Assembly (NCBI RefSeq): GCF_030848805.1
Contig: NC_092359.1
Coordinates: 5,197,001-5,261,000 of the forward strand
Length of the DNA stretch: 64,000 nucleotides
Direction: 5' to 3'
Source: Temnothorax longispinosus
Taxonomy: Eukaryota; Arthropoda; Insecta; Hymenoptera; Formicidae
Shown here: positions 39,951 through 49,337 of the stretch, in pieces
Position numbering within the stretch: position 1 is the stretch's first letter
Layout: each line of letters begins with the position of its first letter
Notes under the pieces: generated by a model
What the model was told of the DNA's origin: nothing
Databases searched by the model: none
Seen by the model: the letters and a program-made list of their open reading frames with translations, nothing else
Program-made: the position numbers and the translations under genes

Positions 39951-42308
39951 ATGGTGGCTGTTTTGAATGATTCCGACAGCGAGGACGAGCTGCCGCCTGG
40001 TTGGGAGGAGAGGACGACATTGGATGGAAACGTCTATTATGTAAAGTAATTATATGACGAGTGCACTTCCATGCGAAGTGGCCTTTGATCTCTCGATGGA
40101 AATCAAAGGTTGTTTTGCGCATCGTGCAGCCGGGATAAGAACGTAATTAACGAGATACCGTGTTGCAGTCACTATACCAAGGGCACGCAATGGACACATC
40201 CTAGAACTGGTCGCAAAAAGATCGTCAACGGAGGTATATGTCTGATTTCTCTATTATTCATCATTTTATATCAGATGAGATGAGATTGATAGCGTTAAAA
40301 CAAAATAGTAGAACAATATGAGTATCATGTCATTAAATCATATTTCTTAACTTATTTGAGAGTGTTTTAAAAGTTAATAGATAAGTAGATAGAAATAAAA
40401 CACAAGATCTTTAAAAATTAAATAGATTTGCCAACTGGATGGGAGAGATGTATATCAGATGACGGTAAAGTTCTATACATTGATCACTCAAATCGTACAA
40501 CAACCTACACCGATCCACGATTAGCATTCGCTACCGAGTACAGAGAGATGTCTCAAGTATTGCGACAAAGATTTGATGCAAGTAGCACTGCCCTGGCAGT
40601 GTTACATGGCCGAGATCTGCGCAACAAAGTTGCTCTCGTTACAGGAGCTAATGCAGGCATCGGTAAGTGAGAATAGTTATATAGCAATTATTCTTATCCT
40701 TTAACTAATTAACACTTTCTGTATACAGGATATGAAACAGCCAGATCATTAGCTTTACACGGCTGCGATGTAATATTAGCTTGTAGAGATGTGGAAAAGG
40801 CTAATGAAGCTATAAGGCGTATTCAACAAGAGAAGGATACTGCAAGTTGTGTAGCTTTAAAAATGGACTTGTCATCACTGAGCAGCGTACGTGAAGCTGT
40901 CGAGGAGTTCAAGCTAAAATTCAAGTACGTTTATAACGCATAATTATAAATTATTTTGATATTACTTTGTTACTACATGAAATTTCTCCTAATCTTTCAG
41001 GTCTCTGCACATTCTTATATTAAATGCCGGCGTGTTTGGAATACCTTATCAACTTACAGAGGACGGTTACGAGACGACGTTTCAAGTCAATCACCTGGCG
41101 CAGTTTTATTTGACGCTTCTGTTGAAACAGACTATACAGAACACCAACAATCCTAGGATCGTAGTGGTTTCCAGCGAATCGCACAGGTTGTATCTCGATA
41201 TATTCTCCAATGTAATATTAATTAAATCGAGAATTTTTGTAACCAGATACATTTTTTATACAGATTTTCATTGATACGGACTGTAGAAGACCTTCATCAG
41301 TTAACTTTGTCTCCACCGGCATATAAATATTGGGCGATGAACGCATACAACGTATCGAAGCTCTGTAATATTCTATTTGCGCAAGAACTGGCGCGGCAAT
41401 GGCCCTCCGTAAGCGTATTTGCTTGTCATCCCGGTAACATGGTGTCTACATCCCTATCGCGTCATTGGTGGCTATACCGATTGTTGTTCGCTTTAGTACG
41501 GCCGTTCACGAAATCATTGGTATGTGTATGATATAAATCTCATAAATTCGAAGTATAGGTTCCAATGGAAATCCGTACGAATATAGAAAACGGGCTAACT
41601 TTTACATATCTTCCAACCTTGAATTGAATCGATTTAATTAGGTGTAGGGGGGAGGGGGGGATTTTACTACTCCAACCGGAGCTGTGTTTCAAGTCTGACA
41701 GATTTAGTCGGCGCGCAGTCAAGATATGTAAAATAGAAATAAAAATAAAACTTATGCGCATTATTTACCGCGCCTGGTTCTTAGCCCGTTTTCTATATTC
41801 GTACGTAAATCTCATAATTTATGCAAAGTGCTATAGGTTTGAACTTCAAAGAATGAACTTTAAAATAACACAAAAAGATATAAATTTGTCCATCTTTTTC
41901 TTTCGTACTCTAACATTTCATACTCGAATGATATATTTATAAGAAATCAACGAAATTTTTCAGGTCTAATATAAGCTTATTCAGAGTTGCATTTTTCAAT
42001 GCTTCATTCTTTGTATTACGCGCGTTGTATTACGCGCTTCTGATTTATGTTTATATTATAATCTTGAAAAACAGATAGGATAATGAATTGAATAAAACGC
42101 ATTGCAGCAACAAGGAGCGAGCACGACAGTATTCTGCGCTACTGCACCCGAGTTGGAGGGTGTAACAGGTAGCTACTTCAACAACTGTTGTCGTTGTCAA
42201 CCAACGAATGCTGCGCTGGATCCTGCATTAGCTGCGCGATTGTGGACTCTCAGTCAGGATATGATAGCAGATGCTTTAAAAAGAGATAGGGATAATTGCG
42301 GAGACTAA
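39951..42308 (+). CDS. Wwox: WW domain-containing oxidoreductase
   Basis: Seven exons: 39951-40045, 40169-40233, 40426-40662, 40729-40924, 41001-41186, 41264-41519, 42108-42308, giving 1236 nt and 411 aa, close to the roughly 410 aa usual for the family. WW1 spans W18 to W40 and P43. WW2 starts at W59 but has tyrosine (Y81) where the second tryptophan is expected, as in other Wwox proteins. The short-chain dehydrogenase domain has the NAD(P)-binding TGANAGIG at 126-133, NAG at 206-208, a serine-containing VVVSSE strand near 251-257 and the catalytic Y288-x3-K292 (YNVSK). Wwox binds PPxY proteins through WW1 and acts in stress and metabolic signalling; its substrate is unsettled. The last intron carries an inverted repeat. 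A possible poly(A) signal AATAAA lies near 42676. Confidence 0.96.
41534..41817. repeat. Inverted-repeat element in the last Wwox intron
   Basis: A perfect 25-bp inverted repeat, CGTACGAATATAGAAAACGG... at 41574-41598 and its complement at 41781-41805, encloses about 180 bp with an inner pair (TTTTACATATCTT / AAGATATGTAAAA). The direct repeat TAAATCTCATAA occurs at 41534-41545 and 41806-41817, adjoining the right arm but 28 bp from the left arm. It is probably a MITE with imperfectly placed termini. Confidence 0.55.
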
Positions 42309-42759
42309 AGCATTAGCTTTATAGATCAAATCTAAAGAAATAGATACTAATATTTTTATATTATACTATAATATAAAACCCGAGTGTTTGTCTGTCTGTC
42401 TGTCCGCGAACTATTTATTCGTTAATGGACCGAATTTCAACGCATTGTATATGAAGTATACTTTGCCTAAAATGTATAATTTTTCGTTGCCGATCTTTTT
42501 GAAAACCGGTTCCGACATTTTTCCAATTTCTCGGGAAATAATTGACCGAATCTTAAACGGGGATTGCCATGATGTGTATAATAATATGCAATTTGTACAT
42601 TTGTAAGAAATAATTAAACTATTGGTGATTTGTAGTAGATTGGTAAAGATGGAAGAATATTATTGTTGGAATTTGAATAAAAATGATAACAGCACAATAC
42701 GATACTATTTTTAGCTTTGAACTTTCTTATATTCGTTGAAAGATCATGTAATCCATTTA
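42309..42759. other. 3' UTR and spacer after Wwox
   Basis: AT-rich sequence with a short GTCTGTCTGTCTGTC run at 42387-42402 and a possible poly(A) signal near 42676. No gene was recognised between the Wwox stop and the GAPDH remnant. Confidence 0.5.
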
Positions 42760-43846
42760 CTGCATTGACCCACTCTTCCAACAAGCTTCGCTTATCTCTC
42801 TGGTGAAACCGAGTGCGTTTTTTTACATCAGTGCAACGAGAATATATGTTACGCATGCCGGATTTTATAGGTCAGTTGTCTGGTGAAATCAGCAACCGCC
42901 AATTACCTGAATGTCATGTCGCAATGAAACGTTGGGGATCGGTACCCTGAACGCGATGGCTGAAATCTTGCCTTTCAACTCATGGGAATAATTTTGGTTA
43001 ATGACTTGGCCGCGCCGATCGCGGTCGGAATGATATTCTGGAGTGCGCTTCTACCGTCCCTCCACATTGCCGTAGGTCGAAACTGCAACAAAATATAATC
43101 GTGCAAAGCACACACATGAAACTTTTATAACGATTATTTAGGTTCTTTAACCCGCTGTGCAAGAATAAATAATTATATATATATATATAAATAGGACAAA
43201 AATATATTCTATATTGCGCCACAGATTTATAATTGAATGACCGGAAAAGACGTGCATTTTTTTTATCAATCTTTTATTTTTCACTCATGCTCATCGGATT
43301 AAATAAATAAAGAGAGAAAAAGCGTAAAGCAGCAGGAGGACTTATTTCTTAGAACAAGTCATAATTAAGGAACCTTTTCTACTGGACCGTCCACGGTATT
43401 TTGAGATGCTGTTACCGCGTGTATGCTGGTGATCATCGCCTCGAGGACCTCGAAGTCGTGCATGATTTTGACGATTGGAGCTGCGCAGTTCGTGGTGCAG
43501 GACGTTGCAGAAATGACACTGTCTCTCTTGGGATTGTAACAAGTGTGATTGACTCCGAAAACGAGCATCGGTGCATCGATCGACGGTGCGGTGATGATAA
43601 CTCTTTTTGCACCGCCGTCGATGTGCAACTGCATAATATACTATTTTTATTTTTGATACAGATACGCCGGGTAACTTTAACATATAATATAGGATGCTGC
43701 TGAAGATTATAGAATACTATAAATAGTTTGAGGAGATTTACATATTCCTTGTCGCTTGTGACATTTGCTGCGGTGCTCCGAGCTTTCCCGTGATTCCGTA
43801 CACTATAGTAGCTCTTGGATTTCCATGCGCTGGACATCTGCATCTA
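42760..43846 (-). pseudogene. Decayed glyceraldehyde-3-phosphate dehydrogenase copy, introns retained
   Basis: On the minus strand, the segment at 43740-43846 resembles the GAPDH WKSK...ATYVVESTGK region, but only across a frameshift. The segment at 43374-43628 is a clean 85-codon exon with GGAKRVIITAPSIDAPML, the catalytic SCTTNC box, and HAVTASQNTVDGPVEK, ending at a GT donor. The segment at 42907-43082 reads MWRDGRSALQNIIPTAIGAA, then needs a one-base shift to continue as KGKISAIAFRVPIPNVS. A possible last-exon trace (EEWVNAVNGLHDL) lies near 42780-42830. The parts are separated by short intron-like spacers with AG/GT ends, so this is a DNA-level duplicate, not a retrocopy. No N-terminal NAD-binding exons (INGFGRIGR) were found. 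It cannot encode active enzyme as it stands. The middle exon is much better preserved than its neighbours. Confidence 0.85.
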
Positions 43847-44329
43847 AAAATTCAGAATAATTTAAAGTTTATATTCCGCGTTTGTCATTAAATTTTTAAC
43901 ATTATTCTATCCCAAAATAAGTCCATTGAGAATCGTTATCGAATTAATGCGCTACCTACTTTATAATGGATTGACACACGTAGACTCGTCGGACAGATAT
44001 CGTCACTGATATCGTTATCCTCCCCTCCCCTCATATTTTTTACGTTTCTTATATATTTTTATAAAGCCGATAGAAATTACTTTTACTACTTTAACAATAT
44101 AAAATAGCATTCTCTAAATATTATATTTATGGCTGGTAAGATATTATTCTTAGATAAGTAAAGACATAATCTATTTTCTTAAATAAATTTATTTCTATCA
44201 TATTTATTAATTTGTGATAGAATTAAATGTGCATTAAAACAGTTTGCGATTTATTTGACGACGTCACTATTATATTACTTCTTTTTATATAAAGATTTTT
44301 AGATATGCCTTACGCATATATCTAGTTTA

Positions 44330-44695
44330 CGACTGGGATGAAATCACTTGCAGAAGATCAATGACGCGTCGTCTCGGCAGCATCTTAAATATTTCTTTAG
44401 GAGTGATCGTCTAAAAGAAATGGTAAATAAGTAGCACACTGTCTGGAGCGAATTTTAACCGGTCTTTCGATTAAAAATGTTGCGGAGTAACGTTCTCCAC
44501 GAACTCTCGTGCTTCATTCACGACTTGATAAATCTACAACCAGTTCGTACTTCCTCTCCTTTTACTGCACGTGTTTATCACTTCTTCAGGTCTTTGATGA
44601 GGTGGCTCTATTATCCATGTGTTCGTATTCATATGTGAGCAGGACTGTATCAATAGAACTTTGTCGAGCTACGTTTAGTGCTGCTCGCTGTTAGC
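44330..44695 (-). pseudogene. Unidentified decayed coding-like segments
   Basis: On the minus strand three stretches read like protein but not in one frame. A 34-codon stretch at about 44590-44690 contains ARQSSIDTVLLTYEYEHMDN. Another at about 44470-44535 reads YQVVNEAREFVENVTPQHF then stop. A third at about 44325-44412, after an AG, reads TITPKEIFKMLPRRRVIDLL. Frame changes and stops separate them. I do not recognise the family. They may be remnants of one gene or chance frames; a protein search against insect proteomes with the three peptides in order would decide. Confidence 0.3.
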
Positions 44696-45056
44696 CTCGT
44701 TCAGACTAAAAGATAATTTTTAAAATCCCGATTTTTTAAACAAAAATCTGACCATTTAAAGTGAATCGAATTTGTTACTTAAAAAAATGTTAAATAAAAA
44801 AGTCACTTGTTAATACGAAAAGAAAAATATAATACTTTATTTAATATATTTTTACGGATGACCTATCAAAGAGATTTTATTCATATTAAACATAGATTTT
44901 TTAAATGTAATATTGTAAAACCTTGCCGCTCTTTTTACCATTAGAATTTTTTAATAACATATTAAATTTATTAAATAACATTTATATTTAATAATTTTCA
45001 ACTGCTTTATGTGTTGTGAAAGTCTACAATTGTAAAATAATAATAAACAATCGCGG

Positions 45057-45077
45057 ATGTGTGTGTGTGTGTGTGTG
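45057..45077. repeat. (TG)n microsatellite in the FAR exon copy
   Basis: A TG run of about 20 bp. The intact FAR gene has a shorter GTGTGTGT at the matching place (about 56103-56112), so it expanded or shrank after duplication. Confidence 0.8.
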
Positions 45078-45221
45078 CGTATGTCGCGTTTAGCAAACAA
45101 TAAGTTTGATTCATGCGAATCTACATAACAATGAATATTTAAGATATCTTTCAGTTTTTTTAGCACCAATGAACCACTTGTCGGATGGATAGAGAATATA
45201 TGTTTCGGCCACTAGGCCTTA

Positions 45222-45383
45222 TGGCTTCGCTGCACACAGGACGCGGAAACGCTTGCCGCGCGGCAAGAAGCGACGCGGTAGCCGATCAACGTGTTGTTTT
45301 TCCGTAAGAATCAAAAATTTATTGGCTACCGCGTCGCTTCTTGCCGCGCGGCAAGCTTTTCCGCGTCCTGTGTGCAGAAGCCA
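45222..45383. mobile_element. 162-bp foldback MITE with TTA target duplication, inside the FAR exon copy
   Basis: Left arm 45222-45283 and right arm 45324-45383 are near-perfect inverted complements (TGGCTTC...TGCACACAGGACGCGG inward to GACGCGGTAGCC), differing by small indels, with a loop of about 40 bp. Both ends are flanked by TTA (45219-45221 and 45384-45386), which does not occur twice in the intact FAR exon. A 3-bp TTA duplication suggests a PIF/Harbinger-type transposase mobilised it. It has no coding capacity. Confidence 0.85.
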
Positions 45384-46201
45384 TTATGATGCTTCGCTAC
45401 TTGGAATCACAAGATTTTATCGTTATACTTTCGATTCCGGAACAGAAATATAGTGCCCGTCGACTTTGCGGTAATTTTTTAATCGCTAGTGCGTGGGACG
45501 TCTTTAATCGATTCAGGTATAAATGATCAGGTACTTGACCAACATCTCCGTATAGCTAATTTAATCTAAATTTTATTTCTTCTATTTTGAACATTGTCAC
45601 CAAATAATGGCATAATAATGGTTCAACCTCATAAATTGTTTAGATTGTTTTTTAGACACTTGTTGTGATTGTTGTGATTTTTATTAAGGCAAATATGTTT
45701 TCAAAGGTCAAAAGTGAAATTTTTTGCGCGTCGAAATCTTTAAATATTTTAAATTCTATTTTCTCTCCGAATCTCGAGATACGGTTTTATAGTCAATTGT
45801 GCGCCGACCAAAATAGATCCTGTCTCTTTTCGCTATAAATTCTTTACAGTCATTTTGATGCTTTAAGGGTTAAATCGAATCAATTTAATTAGAGCCTAAT
45901 ATTAGACTACTAATTGTAAGATCCAAGCTCGGACTATAAATGGCATTTTATACTAATTTGATTAACAAATAAAGTTAACAATGGATATTGAATACGCAAT
46001 ATTATCTCAAATCTATTATATAAATTTACATTCTATATTATAATGTACAATTATTGGGAAATAAATGCATTTAAACAGTTGAAAAGTTTTTTTCAAATAT
46101 AAACGTGCAAGCCTATATAATAATATTTGTTCCACTCGCGCTGAGACCTTCAGTGCAGCGCGCGTACGGCCCAGAACGTCTAGACTCTAGGGCATCACAG
46201 A

Positions 46202-47664
46202 CTAGACCGAGAGCTGGCTACGAAAATACCAACGTCATTTCTTTAAGGAAATTTTCAATGTGGCAATGTGGCAATGTTGCAAATTAAGAAAAGGCAAGTC
46301 TGGCTGCTGGCCGCTGGTGCGTTTAGGGGGGGCGTACGGCCTTAGGTGTAAAATATCAAGGGTAAAAAACGTCATATCTGTAAGGCTAAAATTTTTTTGC
46401 TTGTACTATATAATATTGTAAATAAGTACTTGCAAATGTTGTCAGACCTGTAGGTGGAGTCTAAAGTATTGCCAGATCAGGGTATAACTGCTTAAGACTT
46501 GATAACATTCACGTCATTTCTGTAAAGTTGAAATTATTTTTGCTTATTGTATACGTGTTTAATAATCTGTATATGAAATGACAAACAAAAATCTCGGGTC
46601 TAACACCGTGCCAGACGTCGGCGTCGTCGAAAATCTCAGTATCTATGGAATGACTATAAATTGCAGGCAGCAACAATTAATTTTATCACTTAAATTTTTC
46701 ACGTATTAAATTTAAAATGTTTTCTGCTAATAACAATAATATTTACGAACATTTTTTACGGGGGGAGGGGCACACAAAAATTTCGATTGATGATGATGAT
46801 GAAAATGAACCTATAATAATAGCGATGACGGTGATGACTGCGAAGCATTTGATGATTTATATGAAGATTATAGCGAAACAGATGATTAAAAATTGTCTAC
46901 CATTTTTTTACTTAAATATAAAATAAAATTCAAAATTTCCATTTTTGTAATAAAACATAAAAAGAATTTATTATTTTTATTAACAGAACATTTCAAATTT
47001 AAAACATATGTAAAACATATGTAAAAAAAGTTGAACATTTATATCCTACGATTTGTTTGTCGGAGTCTGTCAAGGTTTTAGAACCAAAATTTTTGTGTGC
47101 CCCTTCCCCCGTAAAAAATGTTCGTAAATATTATTGTTATTAGCAAAAAACATTTTAAATTTAATACGTGAAAAATTTAAGTGATAAAATTAATTGTTGC
47201 TGCCTGCAATTTATAGTACATTCCATAGATACTGAGATTTTCGACGACGTCTGGCACGGTGTTAGACCCGAGATTTTTGTCTGTCATTTCATATACAGAT
47301 TATTAAACACGTATACAATAAGCAAAAAAAATTTCAACTTTACAGAAATGACGTGAATGTTATCAAGTCTTAAGCAGTTATACCCTGATCTGGCAATACT
47401 TTAGACCCCATCTACAGGTCTGGCAACATTTGCAAGTACTTTACAATATTATATAGTACAAGCAAAAAAATTTTTAGCCTTACAGATATGACGTTTTTTA
47501 CCCTCGATATTTTACACCTAAGGCCGTACGCCCTCCCTAAACGCACCAGCGGCCAGCAGCCAGACTTGTCTTTTCTTAATTTGCAACATTGCCACAATCG
47601 TTTGAGGTTGAAAATTTCCTTAAAGAAATGACGTTGGTATTTTCGTAGCCAGCTCTCGGTCTAG
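46202..47664. mobile_element. 1.46 kb foldback element with arms of about 580 bp
   Basis: Left arm 46202-46784 and right arm 47085-47664 are highly similar inverted copies. Examples are CTAGACCGAGAGCTGGCTAC at the outer end and ACGGGGGRAGGGGCACACAA near the centre on the other strand. Differences are mainly short indels, such as the extra CAATGTGG repeats on the left. The central 300 bp is unique and includes an acidic coding-like remnant (IDDDDENEP; in another frame DDGDDCEAFDDLYEDYSETDD then stop), possibly the C-terminus of a lost transposon or host protein. No transposase is present. The exact target duplication is not clear. Confidence 0.85.
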
Positions 47665-47809
47665 ACCTGTTATTGCTCAAATCTCGTGCGGCTAGAAGCC
47701 GCCTGTCCCTCTAATTGTAAGAAGATTTGTTTGTACGTTGGTAGTAAAAACCCGCCGGCCGAAGCCGGAGGCCTTCGAGATACCATAATGTACGCCTATT
47801 TAGATGACG

Positions 47810-48072
47810 TTTGGTGGTCTGTTGGTGGTGCTTGGTAGTCCATTCCCGATGATTAGTAGGCATATAAATATAATTAATAATGCGAAAAAATACATATGCG
47901 CGTGAAATTAGCTCCCCTCTTGTAAAACTCGGCTTTCCAGACTGCGTATAATCATTATAACTGATATTCGTTTGGTGGTCGCGTGCTGACGTTTGGTAGT
48001 CCAATTCCGTTGGTTGTTAGTCAAAACTGTAATTAATAATACGAAAAAAAGACATACGCGCGTGAAGTTAGT
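47810..48072. repeat. Two tandem copies of a unit of about 100 bp
   Basis: About 47810-47913 and 47971-48072 share TTTGGTRGTC, TTGGTAGTCCA, ATAATTAATAATRCGAAAAA and CGCGTGAARTTAG in the same order and orientation. The spacer differs. Function unknown; it may be a fragment of a repeat family. Confidence 0.5.
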
Positions 48073-48388
48073 CCGGTCGGACTAATTTAGAAAACTTGAT
48101 AGATTTTATAAAAATATCGATTTAATTATTATAATAATTGCAAATATGTATATGCAAAGAACGTAAAATATTTTACGATAAACCTATTTTTATAAAAATA
48201 TAAAAATTTATAATAAAATTGTATGATCACATTATTATCAGCTATATAAATTGATAACATCAGTTGTACCTGAATTTTTTAAATGTTGTTAGCACGCACA
48301 CAAAACAAGGTGTAATCTGTTAAATTTTTGTCTATATATTATTCATTTTTTATTTATTTTATATTTTTGTAACTAAATATTGCTTAAT

Positions 48389-48977
48389 TAGGGTAAACTC
48401 GGGTATGATGGCCATACGGAAAAGATGGCCCATAGCTGTAATTTCTCCAATAATGGCTAAACAGTGCATTTTTGTAGTCATTCTCAAAGATAATCGATAT
48501 TTATGGTAGTTTATGTGCGTACACTATTCAAAATAACAATATTGTGAATATTATATCATATTTTTACTTTCGACTGCCTGCAAAGTTTTTCATGTGTCCG
48601 CTAAAAGCTGCTATAACATTAAATAAATTATAGTTAAGCTGCCGTAATCAACGTTACACACATAATTAAGCTATGTAAATTGTAATTTGACCTATAATTT
48701 GTATTTCTATTTTTCACTATTTATTTAAAAATACTATGGTTATCTTTTCTGCTATGGCCATCTTTTCCTTAAAAGTCAGATAAGATGGCCAATGCATACG
48801 TTGTAATACTTTGATAATATAAAATTTATGTTAAGTGTTTTCTTCTTAATTTCGACAGTTTTACGTACTTTAAGCTTCAGTGAAGGAATATACCAAACAC
48901 TGTTAAAATATAACAAAAATAAATGTATGTTTATTGCATTTTAAAAAACTATGGCCATCTTACCCGAGTTTACCCTA
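48389..48977. mobile_element. 589-bp non-coding transposon with TIRs starting TAGGGTAAACTCGGGTA
   Basis: Terminal inverted repeats TAGGGTAAACTCGGGTATGA (from 48389) and its complement ending at 48977 extend through a GATGGCCATA motif. Internal repeats of AAGATGGCC occur near 48426 and 48785. No transposase frame. A TA target duplication, or TIRs that end in TA, fits the junctions. Confidence 0.75.
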
Positions 48978-49155
48978 TATTAAGCAAGTGTGTGAAATAT
49001 TCATGAGGTACGATTTAGGCGATACGCATTCGACGACTCTCCTTTACGTTATGTTAATAATAAAGTTGTAGAAATGCTGGGAATAAAATTTTTTTCTCAA
49101 GAAGCCTTGACTTTTTATTTTTCCACGAAAACGGGAATGATCGCATAATTTATAA

Positions 49156-49278
49156 GGCTAGATTCGGGGAGCGCGCTATTAACGCTAATTACTTATTCTA
49201 TCCTTGTTTTACACTTGATGAGCGATAAAGACAAAATGATTCAATAGCGCTAATAGCACGCGCTCTCCGAACGCAGCC
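49156..49278. mobile_element. 123-bp palindromic MITE with TAA target duplication
   Basis: GGCTAGATTCGGGGAGCGCG (49156-49175) pairs with the right end (CGCGCTCTCCGAACGCAGCC, 49259-49278). Both sides carry TAA (49153-49155 and 49279-49281). Such a short palindrome with a TWA duplication fits a PIF/Harbinger-type MITE. Confidence 0.75.
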
Positions 49279-49337
49279 TAAAACAACAAGTTTTCTCTTA
49301 CAGTCTTCAGTCTTCGAAGTGGCAAGCAGTCGTCAAC

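Larger units (their letters stand above)
44957..45660 (+). pseudogene. Broken duplicate of fatty acyl-CoA reductase exon 7 and flanking introns
   Basis: This stretch is a diverged copy of about 56000-56520 in the intact FAR gene, including intron flanks (for example AAACAATCGCGG before a GT run, and AACAATAAGTTTGATT). The exon copy starts near 45158 (GCACCAATGAACCACTTGTC, matching the ANEPLVGW codons), is interrupted at 45222-45383 by a palindromic element, and resumes (CTTCGCTACTTGG, then ATCGCTAGTGCGTGGGACG, matching IASAWDV). Small indels break the frame. No other FAR exons were found upstream, so only about 0.5 kb around one exon was duplicated, or the rest has decayed. Confidence 0.85.

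Noticed and set aside
42365..42410. GTCTGTCTGTC repeat as a CRISPR-like or transposon end
   Set aside because: Only a four-unit tetranucleotide run, with no spacers and no inverted partner found.
43401..43703. Plus-strand frame opposite the GAPDH exon
   Set aside because: Shadow of the minus-strand GAPDH-like exon, which has clear homology.
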